This document shows, piece after piece, positions 15,149 to 24,357 of a stretch of DNA of 64,000 bases. Position numbers and translations under genes: made by a program. The stretch is from the NCBI RefSeq assembly GCF_015704865.1, contig NZ_JADQTO010000017.1:1-64000 (forward strand), given 5' to 3'. The stretch's first letter is position 1, and each line of letters starts with the position of its first letter. A model generated the notes under the pieces. It did not search any database. It was not told the origin of the DNA and saw only the letters and a program-made list of their open reading frames with translations. Source of the stretch: Actinoplanes aureus. GTDB lineage: Bacteria; Actinomycetota; Actinomycetes; Mycobacteriales; Micromonosporaceae.

Positions 15149-17860
15149 ATGCTGCACGGCAGGCAGCGGGAATGCGCGATCGTCGATGGGTTGCTCGCCG
15201 CGGCCGGCGATCGGCGCAGCGGTGTGCTGGTGGTCCGGGGTGAGGCCGGCATCGGCAAGTCGGCCCTGCTGGCGTACGCGGCGGAGCACGCAACCGGCAT
15301 GCGGATCCTGCGCGGCACCGGCATCGAATCCGAGTCGGAGTTCCCGTTCGCCGCCGTCCACCAGTTGCTGCGCCCGGTCGCCGACCTGATCGACGCGATC
15401 CCGGACCGGCCGGCGGCGGCGCTGCGCGGTGCGTTCGGGATCGGCCCGGCCGGCGGCGAGGACCGGTTCCTGATCTCGCTGGGCGTGCTGAGCGTGCTCG
15501 CCGAGGCCGCCGAGGACCGGCCGCTACTGTGCCTGGTCGACGACGCGCACTGGCTGGACGGCGCTTCTGCGGGCGCGCTGACCTTCGCCGCCCGCCGGCT
15601 GGACGCCGAGGGTGTGGTGCTGCTGTTCGCGACCCGCGGCAGTGAGATGATCGCCGGCCTGCCGGAGTTGCCGCTCACCGGCCTCGACGCGGCGGCGGCC
15701 GGCGCGCTGCTCGCCGAGCGGATCGGTGCCGACCTGCCCGCCCAGGTCCGCGACAGCCTGGTGAGCAGCACCGCCGGGAACCCGCTCGGCCTGCTCGAGC
15801 TGCCCGGTTCGCTCTCGGCGGACCAGCTCACCGGCCGCGAACCGCTGCCCGACCGGCTGCCGGTGGGCGCCGAGGTCGAGCAGGTGTTCCTGGACCGGGT
15901 ACGCCGGCAGGACCAGCCCACCCAGACGCTGCTGCTCCTGGCCGCCGCCGAGGACAGCGGCGAACTCGGCCCGATCCTGCGGGCGGCGGAAACCCTCGGC
16001 GTGGAGGCCGGCGCACTGGACGCCGCGGAGAAGGCCGGCCTGATCCGGGTGGACGGGCAGACGCTGGTCTTCTGCCATCCGCTGGTGCGCACGGCCGTCT
16101 ACCGGGGTGCGACGTTCTGGCAGCGGCGGGACGCGCGGCACGCCCTCGCCGCCGCCCTCGACGGTGACGCCGACCGCCGGGCCTGGCATCTCGCCGCCGC
16201 GGCGCTCGGCCCGGACGAGGCGGTGGCGGCGGACCTGCACCGATCCGCCGACCGGGCCCGGCAGCGGGGCGGGCACGCGGCCGCGAGCAGTGCGTACGAG
16301 CGGGCGGCGACCCTGACCGCAGCGTCGGGGCCGCGCGGGGAGCGGCTGGTCGAGGCGGCCGAGGCGGCATGGCAGGCCGGTCTCCCGGCGCGGGCCGGTG
16401 GGCTGCTCGACCGGGCCGGGGAGCTCGCCACCGAGCCGCTGACGCGAGCCCGGGTCGAGCACCTGCGCGGGTCCATCGAGGGGACCAGCGGGGAGCTGAC
16501 CACGGCGTACGCGATGCTGGTCGGCGCGGCCGAGCCGATCGCCTCGCTGGACCCGGTACGCGCCGCGCGGATGCTCACCGAGGCGGGGCAGGCCGCCTGG
16601 CTGGCCGGCGACGTACCGGGCCTGCACGAGGTGGCCCGGCGGCTGGCCGCCCTGCCGGTACCCGACGAGGCGGTGCCGCTCAGCGCGGAGCTCGTGCTCG
16701 GCTTCGACAACCTGCTCAGCGGCGACACGGCCGCCGCCGTCGTGCACCTGCGCGACGCCGCCGGCCGGGCCGGGCGCGCCTCGGACGCCCGGGCGCTGCT
16801 GCTGTGCGCCGCCGGGGCGTTGTTCGTCGGCGACGACGCGGTCGCGATCGGGCTGTTCGCGACGGCCGTCACGCGAGCCCGGTCGGCGGGTGCCGCCGCG
16901 CTCCTGCCGGGCCTGCTGGCGCCGCTCTCCTCCCTGGAGGCCTGGACCGGGCGGTACAGCGCGGCGGCGGCGCACGCGGCCGAGGGGCTGCGGATCGCGG
17001 TGGAGACCGGGCAGGACCATCCGGCCGCGCATCTGCGCAGCGTGCTGGCCTGGATCGCGGCGGTGCACGGCCGGGAGGAGGAGTGCCGGGAGTACGCGGC
17101 GGCGGCGCTCGCGCACGCTGTGGGCCACCGGATCGGCCCGGCGGCCGGCATCGCCTCGTGGGCCCTGGGACTGCTGGACCTCGGCGCCGGGCGGCCGGAG
17201 AACGCGTGTGACCGCCTGGACGCGCTCGCCGCCGCCGGGCCGGGCGAGTCGCACCCGGTCGTTCACGTGTTCTCCGCCGCCGACCTGATCGAGGCGGCGG
17301 TGCGTACCGGCCGGACGGCGGTGGCCGGCCGGGCCTGCGAACGCCTGAACACCTGGGCGGAGGCGACCGGCTCGATCTGGGGCCGGGCACTGCGGGCGCG
17401 CTGCCGTGGCCTGCTGACCGGCGACGAGGAACACTTCGCCGAGGCGCTCCGCCTGCACCAGCACGGCGGACGGCCGTTCGACACGAGCCGTACCGAACTA
17501 CTGCACGGCGAGATGCTGCGGCGCCGCCGCCGGCGCTCCGAGGCGCGGGTGCACCTGCGCGCCGCCCACGAGCGGTTCGAACGGCTCGGCCTGCCCGGCT
17601 GGGCCGAACTCGCCCGTACCGAGCTGCGGGCCACCGGGGAGACCGCCCGCAAACGCGAACCCGGCACGATGCGGCAGCTCACCCCGCAGGAGGTGCTGAT
17701 CGCCCGGATCGTCGGCGAGGGTGCCACCAACCGGGAGGTCGCCGCCCAGCTGTTCCTCAGCCCGCGCACCGTCGACTACCACCTGCGCAAGGTGTTCACC
17801 AAGCTGGACGTCTCGTCCCGGGCCGACCTGATCAAACTGGTCGCGCAGTCGGACCGGTGA
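15149..17860 (+). CDS. LAL-type LuxR family regulator with AAA domain
   Basis: The protein has 903 aa. Residues 31-38 are the P-loop GEAGIGKS and the Walker B region is LLCLVDDAHWLD near residue 126. A long helical, TPR-like middle follows. Residues about 845-895 form a LuxR helix-turn-helix (LTPQEVLIARIVGEG, TNREVAAQLFLSPRTVDYHLRKVF). This is the MalT/LAL architecture found in activators of secondary metabolism or catabolism. The ATG at 15149 starts MLHGRQRE, the usual LAL opening; the upstream open frame is a shadow of the monooxygenase. Its stop is two bases from the stop of the convergent lipoprotein gene. Confidence 0.92.
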   Translation: MLHGRQRECAIVDGLLAAAGDRRSGVLVVRGEAGIGKSALLAYAAEHATGMRILRGTGIESESEFPFAAVHQLLRPVADLIDAIPDRPAAALRGAFGIGPAGGEDRFLISLGVLSVLAEAAEDRPLLCLVDDAHWLDGASAGALTFAARRLDAEGVVLLFATRGSEMIAGLPELPLTGLDAAAAGALLAERIGADLPAQVRDSLVSSTAGNPLGLLELPGSLSADQLTGREPLPDRLPVGAEVEQVFLDRVRRQDQPTQTLLLLAAAEDSGELGPILRAAETLGVEAGALDAAEKAGLIRVDGQTLVFCHPLVRTAVYRGATFWQRRDARHALAAALDGDADRRAWHLAAAALGPDEAVAADLHRSADRARQRGGHAAASSAYERAATLTAASGPRGERLVEAAEAAWQAGLPARAGGLLDRAGELATEPLTRARVEHLRGSIEGTSGELTTAYAMLVGAAEPIASLDPVRAARMLTEAGQAAWLAGDVPGLHEVARRLAALPVPDEAVPLSAELVLGFDNLLSGDTAAAVVHLRDAAGRAGRASDARALLLCAAGALFVGDDAVAIGLFATAVTRARSAGAAALLPGLLAPLSSLEAWTGRYSAAAAHAAEGLRIAVETGQDHPAAHLRSVLAWIAAVHGREEECREYAAAALAHAVGHRIGPAAGIASWALGLLDLGAGRPENACDRLDALAAAGPGESHPVVHVFSAADLIEAAVRTGRTAVAGRACERLNTWAEATGSIWGRALRARCRGLLTGDEEHFAEALRLHQHGGRPFDTSRTELLHGEMLRRRRRRSEARVHLRAAHERFERLGLPGWAELARTELRATGETARKREPGTMRQLTPQEVLIARIVGEGATNREVAAQLFLSPRTVDYHLRKVFTKLDVSSRADLIKLVAQSDR

Positions 17861-17862
17861 CT

Positions 17863-18294
17863 TCACGGATGCGAGCGGTCGATCGAGGCGGTCGGCGGGT
17901 CGTCCGGACGCGGGGTACGTTCGCCGAGGTTGACGACCCATGAACCGTCGACGTCCGAGATCGAGACCTGATCCGTGACCGGCTTGCCCCGCGAGTCGGT
18001 GGCCTCGATCCGGGCGACGTCGAACTGGCCGGTGATCGGGTTCTCCAGCCAGGTGACCCGGGTTCCGCTCCACTCCCGGTCGCCGATCGCGGCGAGCTTC
18101 GTGTCGATCTCCTCGTGCCGGTCGAGCCGGGGATTGTTCAGCTCGACCAGCCGGACCCGGTCGCCGTCCTGCATCGCCTGGACGTACGCGTCGACCAGCT
18201 CGTCCTTGCTCATCCCGTCCGTCGGCGCGGACGAGCAGGCGGCCAGCAGCGCCAGCGCCACGGCGGCCGGAAGCCATCTCCGATGACTGATCAT
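17863..18294 (-). CDS. Small lipoprotein, hypothetical
   Basis: The protein has 143 aa. MISHRRWLPAAVALALLAACSS is a lipoprotein signal peptide with lipobox LAAC. The mature part (DELVDAYVQAMQDGDRVRLVELNNP, then GRVTWLENP-like and VSISDVDGSWVVNLGE) looks like a small NTF2/SnoaL or DUF4878-type fold. It would sit on the outer face of the membrane. It is convergent with the LAL gene and divergent from the lipoprotein at 18320, with a 25-bp gap. The function is unknown. Confidence 0.8.
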   Translation of the reverse strand: MISHRRWLPAAVALALLAACSSAPTDGMSKDELVDAYVQAMQDGDRVRLVELNNPRLDRHEEIDTKLAAIGDREWSGTRVTWLENPITGQFDVARIEATDSRGKPVTDQVSISDVDGSWVVNLGERTPRPDDPPTASIDRSHP

Positions 18295-18319
18295 CCGACG
18301 ATCATGCCAGGATGAATCG

Positions 18320-19666
18320 ATGAGGGCGGCGGGTGCGGTGCTGTGTGGCCTCTGCCTCCTGCTCGTCGCCTGCTCGGCGAGCGTGCTGCCGAGTGTCACC
18401 ACGACCAGCGCGATCGTGCACGCCCAGGCCGGCTGCGACAGCCGGTGCGTGTACTGGTTCGAGTACTGGCCGGCCGGCGCGGTGACGGTGAGCACCACGC
18501 CGCGGCGCGAGGCGGGACCGGGCACCGGCCGGGTGTCGGAGGCGATCAGCGGGCTCGATCCGGACACGGTCTACCACAGCCGGTTCTGCCGTACCGGCTC
18601 CTGCGACCCGGTACAGATCTTCCGCACGGCCGGCGACCGGACCTCGGCCACCGTGGACCTCGGGCGGCCGCTGTCGACCGCGGACACCGCCGGCGATCCG
18701 ATCTCGCGCGACGCCGGGCTCAGCGCCGCCTGGTCGGCGGACGAGAGCCTGTGGCTGTTCGGGGACACCTCGCAGCGCAACGGGCCGGAGTTCCTGCCGG
18801 GCACGACGGCGGCCGCGGGGGCGTACACCCGCGGTCTTGTCCCGGATGACCTGCGTGAGGTGCCCACCCCGCCGGCGCCGCACGATGCCGGGCCGCGGGG
18901 CCCGGCGCCCTTCCTGCCGGCCCCCGAGGGGCTGCGCGCGACCGCGCAGCAGGGCTGCGACGGCGTCAACCCCTATCCGGCCGCTTGGCCGACCGGTCTC
19001 GCTCGCATTCCCCAGACCGGGCAACTGCTTGTGGTGTACGCGCAGACGTGCGTCTTCTCGCACACCAGGATGTCCACCCAGCGGCTCAGCCTGGCCGTCT
19101 ACGACCCGGCGGCCAACCGGATCACCGCGACACACACACCGTTCGCCGCGCTGCCCCTGGAAGCCGGCCTGCCGGTCACCCAGCGTCTCGGCTCACCGGT
19201 CTTCGGCGGCGACGGCCACCTCTACCTGTACGCCCACGACGTCACCACCGGCGAGATCACGGTGGCCCGGGTCGGCGCCTCCCCGCAGGACTGGGGCGAC
19301 CCGGCGAACTACCGCTGGTGGGACGGCTCCTGGAGTCCGGACCCGTCGGCCGCCGTCTCGATCGCGTCGGTGCCGTTCGCCGGTTCGGTCCACGTGGCCG
19401 ACTACACGGGCCTCGGGTCGCACCGGCTCGCCATGCTCGTGCAGACCGAGTTCGGCAGCGGCGGGTTCCAGATCCTGGAGGCCTCGTCACCGGCCGGTCC
19501 GTGGATCCTGGGCCCGGCCGGCAAGGTGCCGGACACGTGCGGCAGCGAGGGCTACGGCTGCTACGCGCTCAACGGGCACGCCGAGCTGAGCACCGCCGGC
19601 CGGTTCCTGTTCTCCTGGTACAGCCCGAACGACCGGCATCTGCGGGTCGGCTCGGTGGCCTGGTAA
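18320..19666 (+). CDS. Secreted lipoprotein with beta-propeller-like (DUF4185-type) domain
   Basis: The protein has 448 aa. The signal peptide MRAAGAVLCGLCLLLVAC contains a lipobox (LVAC). Residues about 30-110 look like a small fibronectin-III-type domain (SEAISGLDPDTVYHSRFCRT). The rest has repeated blade-like sequences: LWLFGDTSQRN, NPYPAAWPTGLARIP, GSPVFGGDGHLYLYAHD, LSTAGRFLFSWYSPNDRHL. The pattern resembles DUF4185/glycosidase-like five-bladed propellers that face polysaccharide, but no catalytic residues can be assigned. It starts 25 bp from the divergent small lipoprotein. Confidence 0.75.
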   Translation: MRAAGAVLCGLCLLLVACSASVLPSVTTTSAIVHAQAGCDSRCVYWFEYWPAGAVTVSTTPRREAGPGTGRVSEAISGLDPDTVYHSRFCRTGSCDPVQIFRTAGDRTSATVDLGRPLSTADTAGDPISRDAGLSAAWSADESLWLFGDTSQRNGPEFLPGTTAAAGAYTRGLVPDDLREVPTPPAPHDAGPRGPAPFLPAPEGLRATAQQGCDGVNPYPAAWPTGLARIPQTGQLLVVYAQTCVFSHTRMSTQRLSLAVYDPAANRITATHTPFAALPLEAGLPVTQRLGSPVFGGDGHLYLYAHDVTTGEITVARVGASPQDWGDPANYRWWDGSWSPDPSAAVSIASVPFAGSVHVADYTGLGSHRLAMLVQTEFGSGGFQILEASSPAGPWILGPAGKVPDTCGSEGYGCYALNGHAELSTAGRFLFSWYSPNDRHLRVGSVAW

Positions 19667-19728
19667 CCGACCGGCCCACCGGGGTAGCGGGGCGGCCGCG
19701 ATGCCGGAGGTGCACTAAGGTCGCCGGA

Positions 19729-20259
19729 ATGTGGCTTACCAGCCTGGTGCGTAAACATCACGAAGCGGTCAAATTTCTCATGGTCGGTGGCGTATGCTTT
19801 TTCGCCACCACCGCGATCAACTACGGGCTCAAGCTGACCGTCCTGCACGAGAAGCCCGTCACCGCGCTCGTGGTGGCCACCCTGATCAGCACGGTGCTGT
19901 CCTACGTGCTGAACCGGGAGTGGTCGTTCCGCACCCGTGGCGGCCGGGAACGGCACCACGAAGCCGCACTGTTCTTCTCGGTGAGCGCCATCGGCATCGC
20001 GCTCAACTCGCTGCCGCTCGCCGTCTCCCGGTACGTGTTCCACCTGAGCGTTCCGGACGTCAGCCGGCCGGTGCAGGAGATCGCCGACTTCGTCAGCGGC
20101 ATCATCATCGGCACGCTGATCGCGATGTGCTTCCGGCTGTGGGCGTTCAAACGGTTCGTGTTCCCGCACGCCGAGGCCCGCCCGCACCGCCGGACCGGGC
20201 GCGGACCGCGCAGCCATGTGGTGAAGCACGAGCCGGTACGCGACACACTCAGTCCCTGA
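19729..20259 (+). CDS. GtrA family membrane protein
   Basis: The product is 176 aa with four membrane segments, starting MWLTSLVRKHHEAVKFLMVGG. FLMVGGVCFFATTAINYGL and VLSYVLNREWSFR (the NR-W-F signature) identify the GtrA/DPMS family, which helps flip or present polyprenyl-linked sugars for cell-envelope glycosylation. The C-terminal 30 residues are basic and hydrophilic. The ATG at 19729 is selected because it precedes the first helix directly. There is no glycosyltransferase next to it, so the partner is not visible. Confidence 0.88.
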   Translation: MWLTSLVRKHHEAVKFLMVGGVCFFATTAINYGLKLTVLHEKPVTALVVATLISTVLSYVLNREWSFRTRGGRERHHEAALFFSVSAIGIALNSLPLAVSRYVFHLSVPDVSRPVQEIADFVSGIIIGTLIAMCFRLWAFKRFVFPHAEARPHRRTGRGPRSHVVKHEPVRDTLSP

Positions 20260-20384
20260 TCTCCCGGCGAAGCGGTGGTGAACCCGCTGCCCCGGACGCC
20301 GGTACACCGAAGTACCGAAGCTGTCTCATCCGGAAGCGGCCCGGCACCGAAGCAGAGAAGAACACACCGTTCGAGGAGACCACG

Positions 20385-20651
20385 ATGACCAAACTGACCG
20401 ACGCCCGCGCGGAAGCTCTGTTCACCAGCCCGCTGGCCACCGGCAGCCGCCCGGACCACGACATCGTCGAGCAGGCCATCCGCGCCGCCGTACGCGCACG
20501 CGGTGGCGTGCGAGGTTGCGCCGCCGACGTGGCCGCGGAGTACGGCGACCACCCCGAATGCGCGGTCCCGCGGATGCGCTGGGCCCGGGGAATCGTCGAA
20601 CACCTCTACGACATCCGCCGCCCACGCAGCGCCTGGACGCTCGTCGCTTGA
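20385..20651 (+). CDS. Small soluble hypothetical protein
   Basis: The product is 88 aa, beginning MTKLTDARAEALFTSPLATGS after GAGGAGACC. The middle is AIRAAVRARGGVRGCAADVAAEYGDHPECAVPRMRWARGIV, helical and with two cysteines. Similar small proteins are common in actinomycetes, but I cannot name a family. It may be co-transcribed with the DDN-type gene that begins a few bases downstream. Confidence 0.7.
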   Translation: MTKLTDARAEALFTSPLATGSRPDHDIVEQAIRAAVRARGGVRGCAADVAAEYGDHPECAVPRMRWARGIVEHLYDIRRPRSAWTLVA

Positions 20652-20656
20652 CCGCG

Positions 20657-21124
20657 GTGGGCACAGTGGCTGCTGTGCCGCAGACACGGGTGCCGCCGCG
20701 CTGGATCGTCCGCCTCGCCTGGGCCGTGCACCGGGCCGTCTACCGCCTCACCCGCGGCCGTCTCGGCCTGTGGCGTCCGCGGAACGGCCGCTGGGGTGCC
20801 ATGCGGCTCACCACGCGGGGGCGGCGCAGCGGCCGGCCGCGCAGTGTGATCCTCGCCTATCAGGAGGACGGGCCGAACCTGGTCGCCCTCGCCATGAACG
20901 GCTGGAGCGACGGCGAACCGGCCTGGTGGCTCAACCTGCGAACCGACCCGGACGCCCATGTCGAGCTGGCCGGCGGCTCGCGGCCGGTGCGTGCCCGCGC
21001 GGCGCTGGGCGCCGAACGGGACCGTCTCTGGGACCGCTGGCGGGCGATGAACCCCGATCTGGACGACTTCGCGGCGCTGCGCTCGACCCCGACCACGGTG
21101 GTGCTCCTGGAGCCGCTCCCGTGA
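20657..21124 (+). CDS. Deazaflavin-type (DDN family) nitroreductase-like protein
   Basis: The C-terminal 120 residues read GAMRLTTRGRRSGRPRSVILAY, then NLVALAMNGWSDGEPAWWLNLRTDPDA and RDRLWDRWRAMNPDLDDF. This is the F420H2-dependent Ddn/FDOR split-barrel pattern. The start is uncertain: GTG codons at 20657, 20666 and 20675 are in frame, giving about 150-156 aa, near the family norm. The reading frame is also open back to 20516, overlapping the small gene. These proteins bind F420 or lipids; the substrate is unknown. Confidence 0.82.
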   Translation: MGTVAAVPQTRVPPRWIVRLAWAVHRAVYRLTRGRLGLWRPRNGRWGAMRLTTRGRRSGRPRSVILAYQEDGPNLVALAMNGWSDGEPAWWLNLRTDPDAHVELAGGSRPVRARAALGAERDRLWDRWRAMNPDLDDFAALRSTPTTVVLLEPLP

Positions 21125-21180
21125 CGGGCGCGGGCTTCGGTACGCGGTCTCTACGCGTCAGTGCCCGGCGACCGCTGGAG

Positions 21181-21840
21181 TCAGTGACTCCTCGGCCGCG
21201 GTGCCGTACGCCGCAGCAGCCGGAGGCCCACCAGGGCGAGAGGCGCGCAGCAGAGCGCGCCCACCACGCTGCCCGCGACCGGCGCCACCAGGCCACCGGC
21301 GATCGGGCCGGCGATCATCGGGAGCAGCGCCACCGGCGCCGCCCACCAGCCGATCACGCCGTTGCGCGCCAGGCCGGCCATCAGCACCGCGGGCATCAGC
21401 AGGCCGAGGACGGTGCCGGTACGCAGCCAGAGGTTCAGTGACGGGTCGCCGGTGATCTGCTCGAACACCTGAACCGACTGGTCCAGGCCGGCGAGGTTCG
21501 GCATCGCCGCGAACACCCAGTCGGAGAAGAGCATGCCGGACATCTGGATCGCGCCGAACGCGGTGCCCGCCACACCGGCCGCGGTCAGTGCCCGGCCCCG
21601 GTCGCCGCGCGGCAGGGTGAGCACGGCCGGGACGGCGATGGCGATCGCCACCCAGTAGTAGTGGAAGAAGTTCGCCGACAGTATCGACAGGCTCTCGTCC
21701 TTCGCGAGCGAGGCCAGGTAGGCCGCGTCCGAGTCGTCGGCCTGCGGCGGCGAGGTGAGCATCGCGCCGAGCAGCAGCAGCGGGGTCGAGATGAGGGCGG
21801 CGCCGGCCAGGCGGCGAAGGTTCGGGCTGGTGTTCGTCAT
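21181..21840 (-). CDS. Six-helix membrane protein, hypothetical
   Basis: The product is 219 aa, beginning MTNTSPNLRRLAGAALISTP. Six hydrophobic segments can be counted. Between the first and second is an extracytoplasmic-type loop with ADDSDAAYLASLAKDES. The family resembles DUF4386-like or unclassified actinobacterial membrane proteins. The upstream frame is open to 22017 but this ATG gives a clean N-terminal helix. It is divergent from the sensor kinase gene. No function can be assigned. Confidence 0.7.
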   Translation of the reverse strand: MTNTSPNLRRLAGAALISTPLLLLGAMLTSPPQADDSDAAYLASLAKDESLSILSANFFHYYWVAIAIAVPAVLTLPRGDRGRALTAAGVAGTAFGAIQMSGMLFSDWVFAAMPNLAGLDQSVQVFEQITGDPSLNLWLRTGTVLGLLMPAVLMAGLARNGVIGWWAAPVALLPMIAGPIAGGLVAPVAGSVVGALCCAPLALVGLRLLRRTAPRPRSH

Positions 21841-22034
21841 GCCGGGAAAACTATTGATCCACCCCGGTGCCGCGGATCGTCGCGCAAGCCCGATCATGGT
21901 GCGATCGCGGGTCCGTCCCGAGGTGCCGGCCGTCCGCCCGCGGGTGGACGGCCGGGTCGTCCCGGGAGATGATCCGCCGGACGTCCGACGGTCACTACCG
22001 TCGGGCGGGTACTTCAAAAGGAGAGGGGGCGCAG

Positions 22035-23183
22035 GTGCGCGGACCGCGGAGCCGCCGGCAGTGGCTCGTCGCCGGACTGCTCGCCGGGGTGCTCTGGGCC
22101 GTCGTCGCGGTGGCCGAGATGACCGGCGGCAAGGTGCCCGAGGGTCCCGACCCGGGGGAGATCAGTGCCGCGCTGGTGCTGTTCGCCTGCTTCCCGCTCG
22201 CCGCCTTCCTCCCGATCACCGCCATGGTGCTCTCCGTGCTCGTCGTCCCGTACGCGCTGGTCACGGACCTGCCCGGGGTAGGTGGCTCGCAGCTGATCGC
22301 CCAGCTGGTGCTGGTCGCGCACGCCGCCTTCCGCGCGCCCGCCCGGCGCACCGTGCCCGCCGCCGTGCTCGCGGTGGTCGTGCCGGCGACCGCGCTCCAC
22401 GTGAGTGGCGAGACGTCCTGGGAGTTCGTGTTCTTCGCGGTGCTCGGCCTGTTCGGCTGGAGCGTCGGGGCGCTGCTGCGCCGCGAGCAGATCCGCTCCG
22501 CCCAGCTTGCCGAGCTCGCCGCCCAGCTGGCCACCGAACGGGAGGCCCGGGCCCGCACCGCCGTCGACGAGGAACGCGCGCGGATCTCCCGCGAGCTGCA
22601 CGACGCGGTCGCCCACACGGTCAGCGTGATGACCATGCAGGCCGGGGTGCTGCGCCGCCGGCTCGCCGACCGGCCGGTGGAACGCGACGCCCTCGGCCAG
22701 GTCGAGGAACTGGGCCGGCGCAGCGTTCAGGAGATCCGCCGGGTGGTCGGCCTGCTGCGCCCCGACGACAGCGACGGGCTGGGTCCGGCACCGTCGCTGC
22801 GCCGGCTGGACGACCTGCTCGACCACGTCCGCGCCGCCGGTCTCGAGGTCGACCTGACCGTCACCGGGGAGCCGGCCGAGCTGCCGGCCGCGCTGGACAT
22901 GTCCGCCTACCGGGTCACCCAGGAGGCGCTCACCAACGTGCTGCGGCACGCCGAGGCGAGCCGGGCGACCGTCGAGGTCGCGTACCGGAAGAATGAGGTT
23001 GCATTGACCGTGACCGACGATGGGCGCGGCACCACCGCGGCCGCTGCCGGTGCCGGCGGCGGGCATGGCCTGGTCGGCATGCGGGAACGCGTCGGCCTGT
23101 TCGGCGGGCGGCTGCGCACCGGGCCACGCGACGAGGGCGGCTACCAGGTGAGCGCCAGCTTCCCGCTGGAGACCGCCCGATGA
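22035..23183 (+). CDS. NarL-type sensor histidine kinase (HisKA_3)
   Basis: The protein has 382 aa, started at a GTG after AAGGAG. Residues about 10-150 hold four to five membrane helices. A coiled segment (QLAELAAQLATEREARARTAVDEERARI) leads to ISRELHDAVAHTVSVMTMQ, the HisKA_3 box with the phospho-acceptor His. The ATPase domain follows, with YRVTQEALTNVLRHAEAS (N box) and GGHGLVGMRERVGLFGG (G box). It overlaps the response regulator by four bases (ATGA), forming a two-component system. The signal is unknown. Confidence 0.93.
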   Translation: MRGPRSRRQWLVAGLLAGVLWAVVAVAEMTGGKVPEGPDPGEISAALVLFACFPLAAFLPITAMVLSVLVVPYALVTDLPGVGGSQLIAQLVLVAHAAFRAPARRTVPAAVLAVVVPATALHVSGETSWEFVFFAVLGLFGWSVGALLRREQIRSAQLAELAAQLATEREARARTAVDEERARISRELHDAVAHTVSVMTMQAGVLRRRLADRPVERDALGQVEELGRRSVQEIRRVVGLLRPDDSDGLGPAPSLRRLDDLLDHVRAAGLEVDLTVTGEPAELPAALDMSAYRVTQEALTNVLRHAEASRATVEVAYRKNEVALTVTDDGRGTTAAAAGAGGGHGLVGMRERVGLFGGRLRTGPRDEGGYQVSASFPLETAR

Positions 23184-23833
23184 TCCGGGTGCTGCTCGCC
23201 GACGACGAGGCCATCATGCGGGCCGGCCTGCGGATGCTCATCTCCGACGAACCGGACATGGAGGTCGTCGGCGAGGCCGCCGACGGCAACGAGGCGGTGC
23301 GGCAGGCCGAGCGGCTGCGCCCGGACGTCGTCCTGATGGACGCCCGCATGCCGGGCCTGGACGGCATCGGCGCGGCACGCCAGATCGGCGAGAGACATCC
23401 GGGGGTACGCGTACTCGTGCTCACCACCTTCGACGAGGAGGTCCTGGTCGACGGAGCGCTGCGCGCCGGAGTGGCCGGCTTCCTGCTCAAGGTCTCGCCA
23501 CCCGAGCAGCTCCTCGACGCGCTGCGTGAGGTGGCGGCCGGCCGGGGCCTGCTCGACCCCGCCGTGGTTCCGCGGATCATCACCCGGTACGCGGGCACCC
23601 CGCAGGCCCGGCCCCGCGACCCGGCCCTGGACCAGCTCACGCCGCGCGAGGCGGAAGTCCTGGCCCTGGTCGGGCGGGGGCTGTCGAACACCGAGATCGC
23701 CGCCGCGCTGCACCTCGGCGAGACCACCGTCAAGACGCATCTCGGGCGGGCGCTCGACAAGCTCGGCCTCCGGGACCGGGCCAGGGCGATCGCGTACGCG
23801 TACTCCAGCGGCCTGGTCAGCCCGGAGCCGTAG
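23180..23833 (+). CDS. NarL/FixJ-type response regulator
   Basis: The product is 217 aa. The receiver domain starts MIRVLLADDEAIMRAGLRML, with the acidic pair DDE and the phospho-acceptor Asp in PDVVLMDARMPGLDG; VLTTF and LLKVSPPEQLL supply the conserved Thr and Lys. The C-terminal LuxR helix-turn-helix is LTPREAEVLALVGRGLSNTE and AAALHLGETTVKTHLGRAL. It is coupled to the kinase at 22035 by an ATGA overlap. Targets are not identifiable here. Confidence 0.94.
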   Translation: MIRVLLADDEAIMRAGLRMLISDEPDMEVVGEAADGNEAVRQAERLRPDVVLMDARMPGLDGIGAARQIGERHPGVRVLVLTTFDEEVLVDGALRAGVAGFLLKVSPPEQLLDALREVAAGRGLLDPAVVPRIITRYAGTPQARPRDPALDQLTPREAEVLALVGRGLSNTEIAAALHLGETTVKTHLGRALDKLGLRDRARAIAYAYSSGLVSPEP

Positions 23834-23889
23834 GACGCCGTGACCGAATCCCGCCAGACGCCCGGGGCCCGGCCGCCGACGATGGGGAC

Positions 23890-24357
23890 ATGACTGGATA
23901 CCGCATCGACGCCATTCCCGGTGAAGTCCTCCGCGAGGTTCGTGAGCGTGGGCTCGACGTGTCCGGCAACCCGGTGGAACGGGTCACCGCCGGTGGCGGC
24001 GAACCGCTGCGCTGCTGCCTGCGGGACGCCGGCGCGGGCGAGGAGCTGATCCTCTTCGGGTATGAGCCGCCGCTCCCGGCCGCCGGCCCGTACCGCGAGG
24101 TGGGTGCGGTGTTCGCGCACCGCGAGGCCTGTGCCGGGCCGGTGGGGCGGGGTTATCCGGCCGGCTGGCACGGGCGTGCGCAGGTGTTCCGGGCGTACGA
24201 CGAGCGCGGCTGGATCCACCCGGCGTCCACGGTCGACGACGGCACCGACCCGGAGGGCACGATCCGGGGCATCCTCGCCGACCCGTCGGTACGGCTCGTG
24301 CACACCCGCAACGTGACGTACGGATGCTTCATGCTTGCGATCGTCCCGGAACACTGA
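23890..24357 (+). CDS. DUF1203 domain protein
   Basis: The product is 155 aa. The family pattern is clear: YRIDAIPGEVLREVRERGLD, then ELILFGYEPPLPAAGPYREVGAVFAH, PAGWHGRAQVFRAYDERGWI and VHTRNVTYGCFMLAIVP. The function of the family is unknown. Its stop codon abuts the stop of the convergent kinase gene with no gap. Confidence 0.88.
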   Translation: MTGYRIDAIPGEVLREVRERGLDVSGNPVERVTAGGGEPLRCCLRDAGAGEELILFGYEPPLPAAGPYREVGAVFAHREACAGPVGRGYPAGWHGRAQVFRAYDERGWIHPASTVDDGTDPEGTIRGILADPSVRLVHTRNVTYGCFMLAIVPEH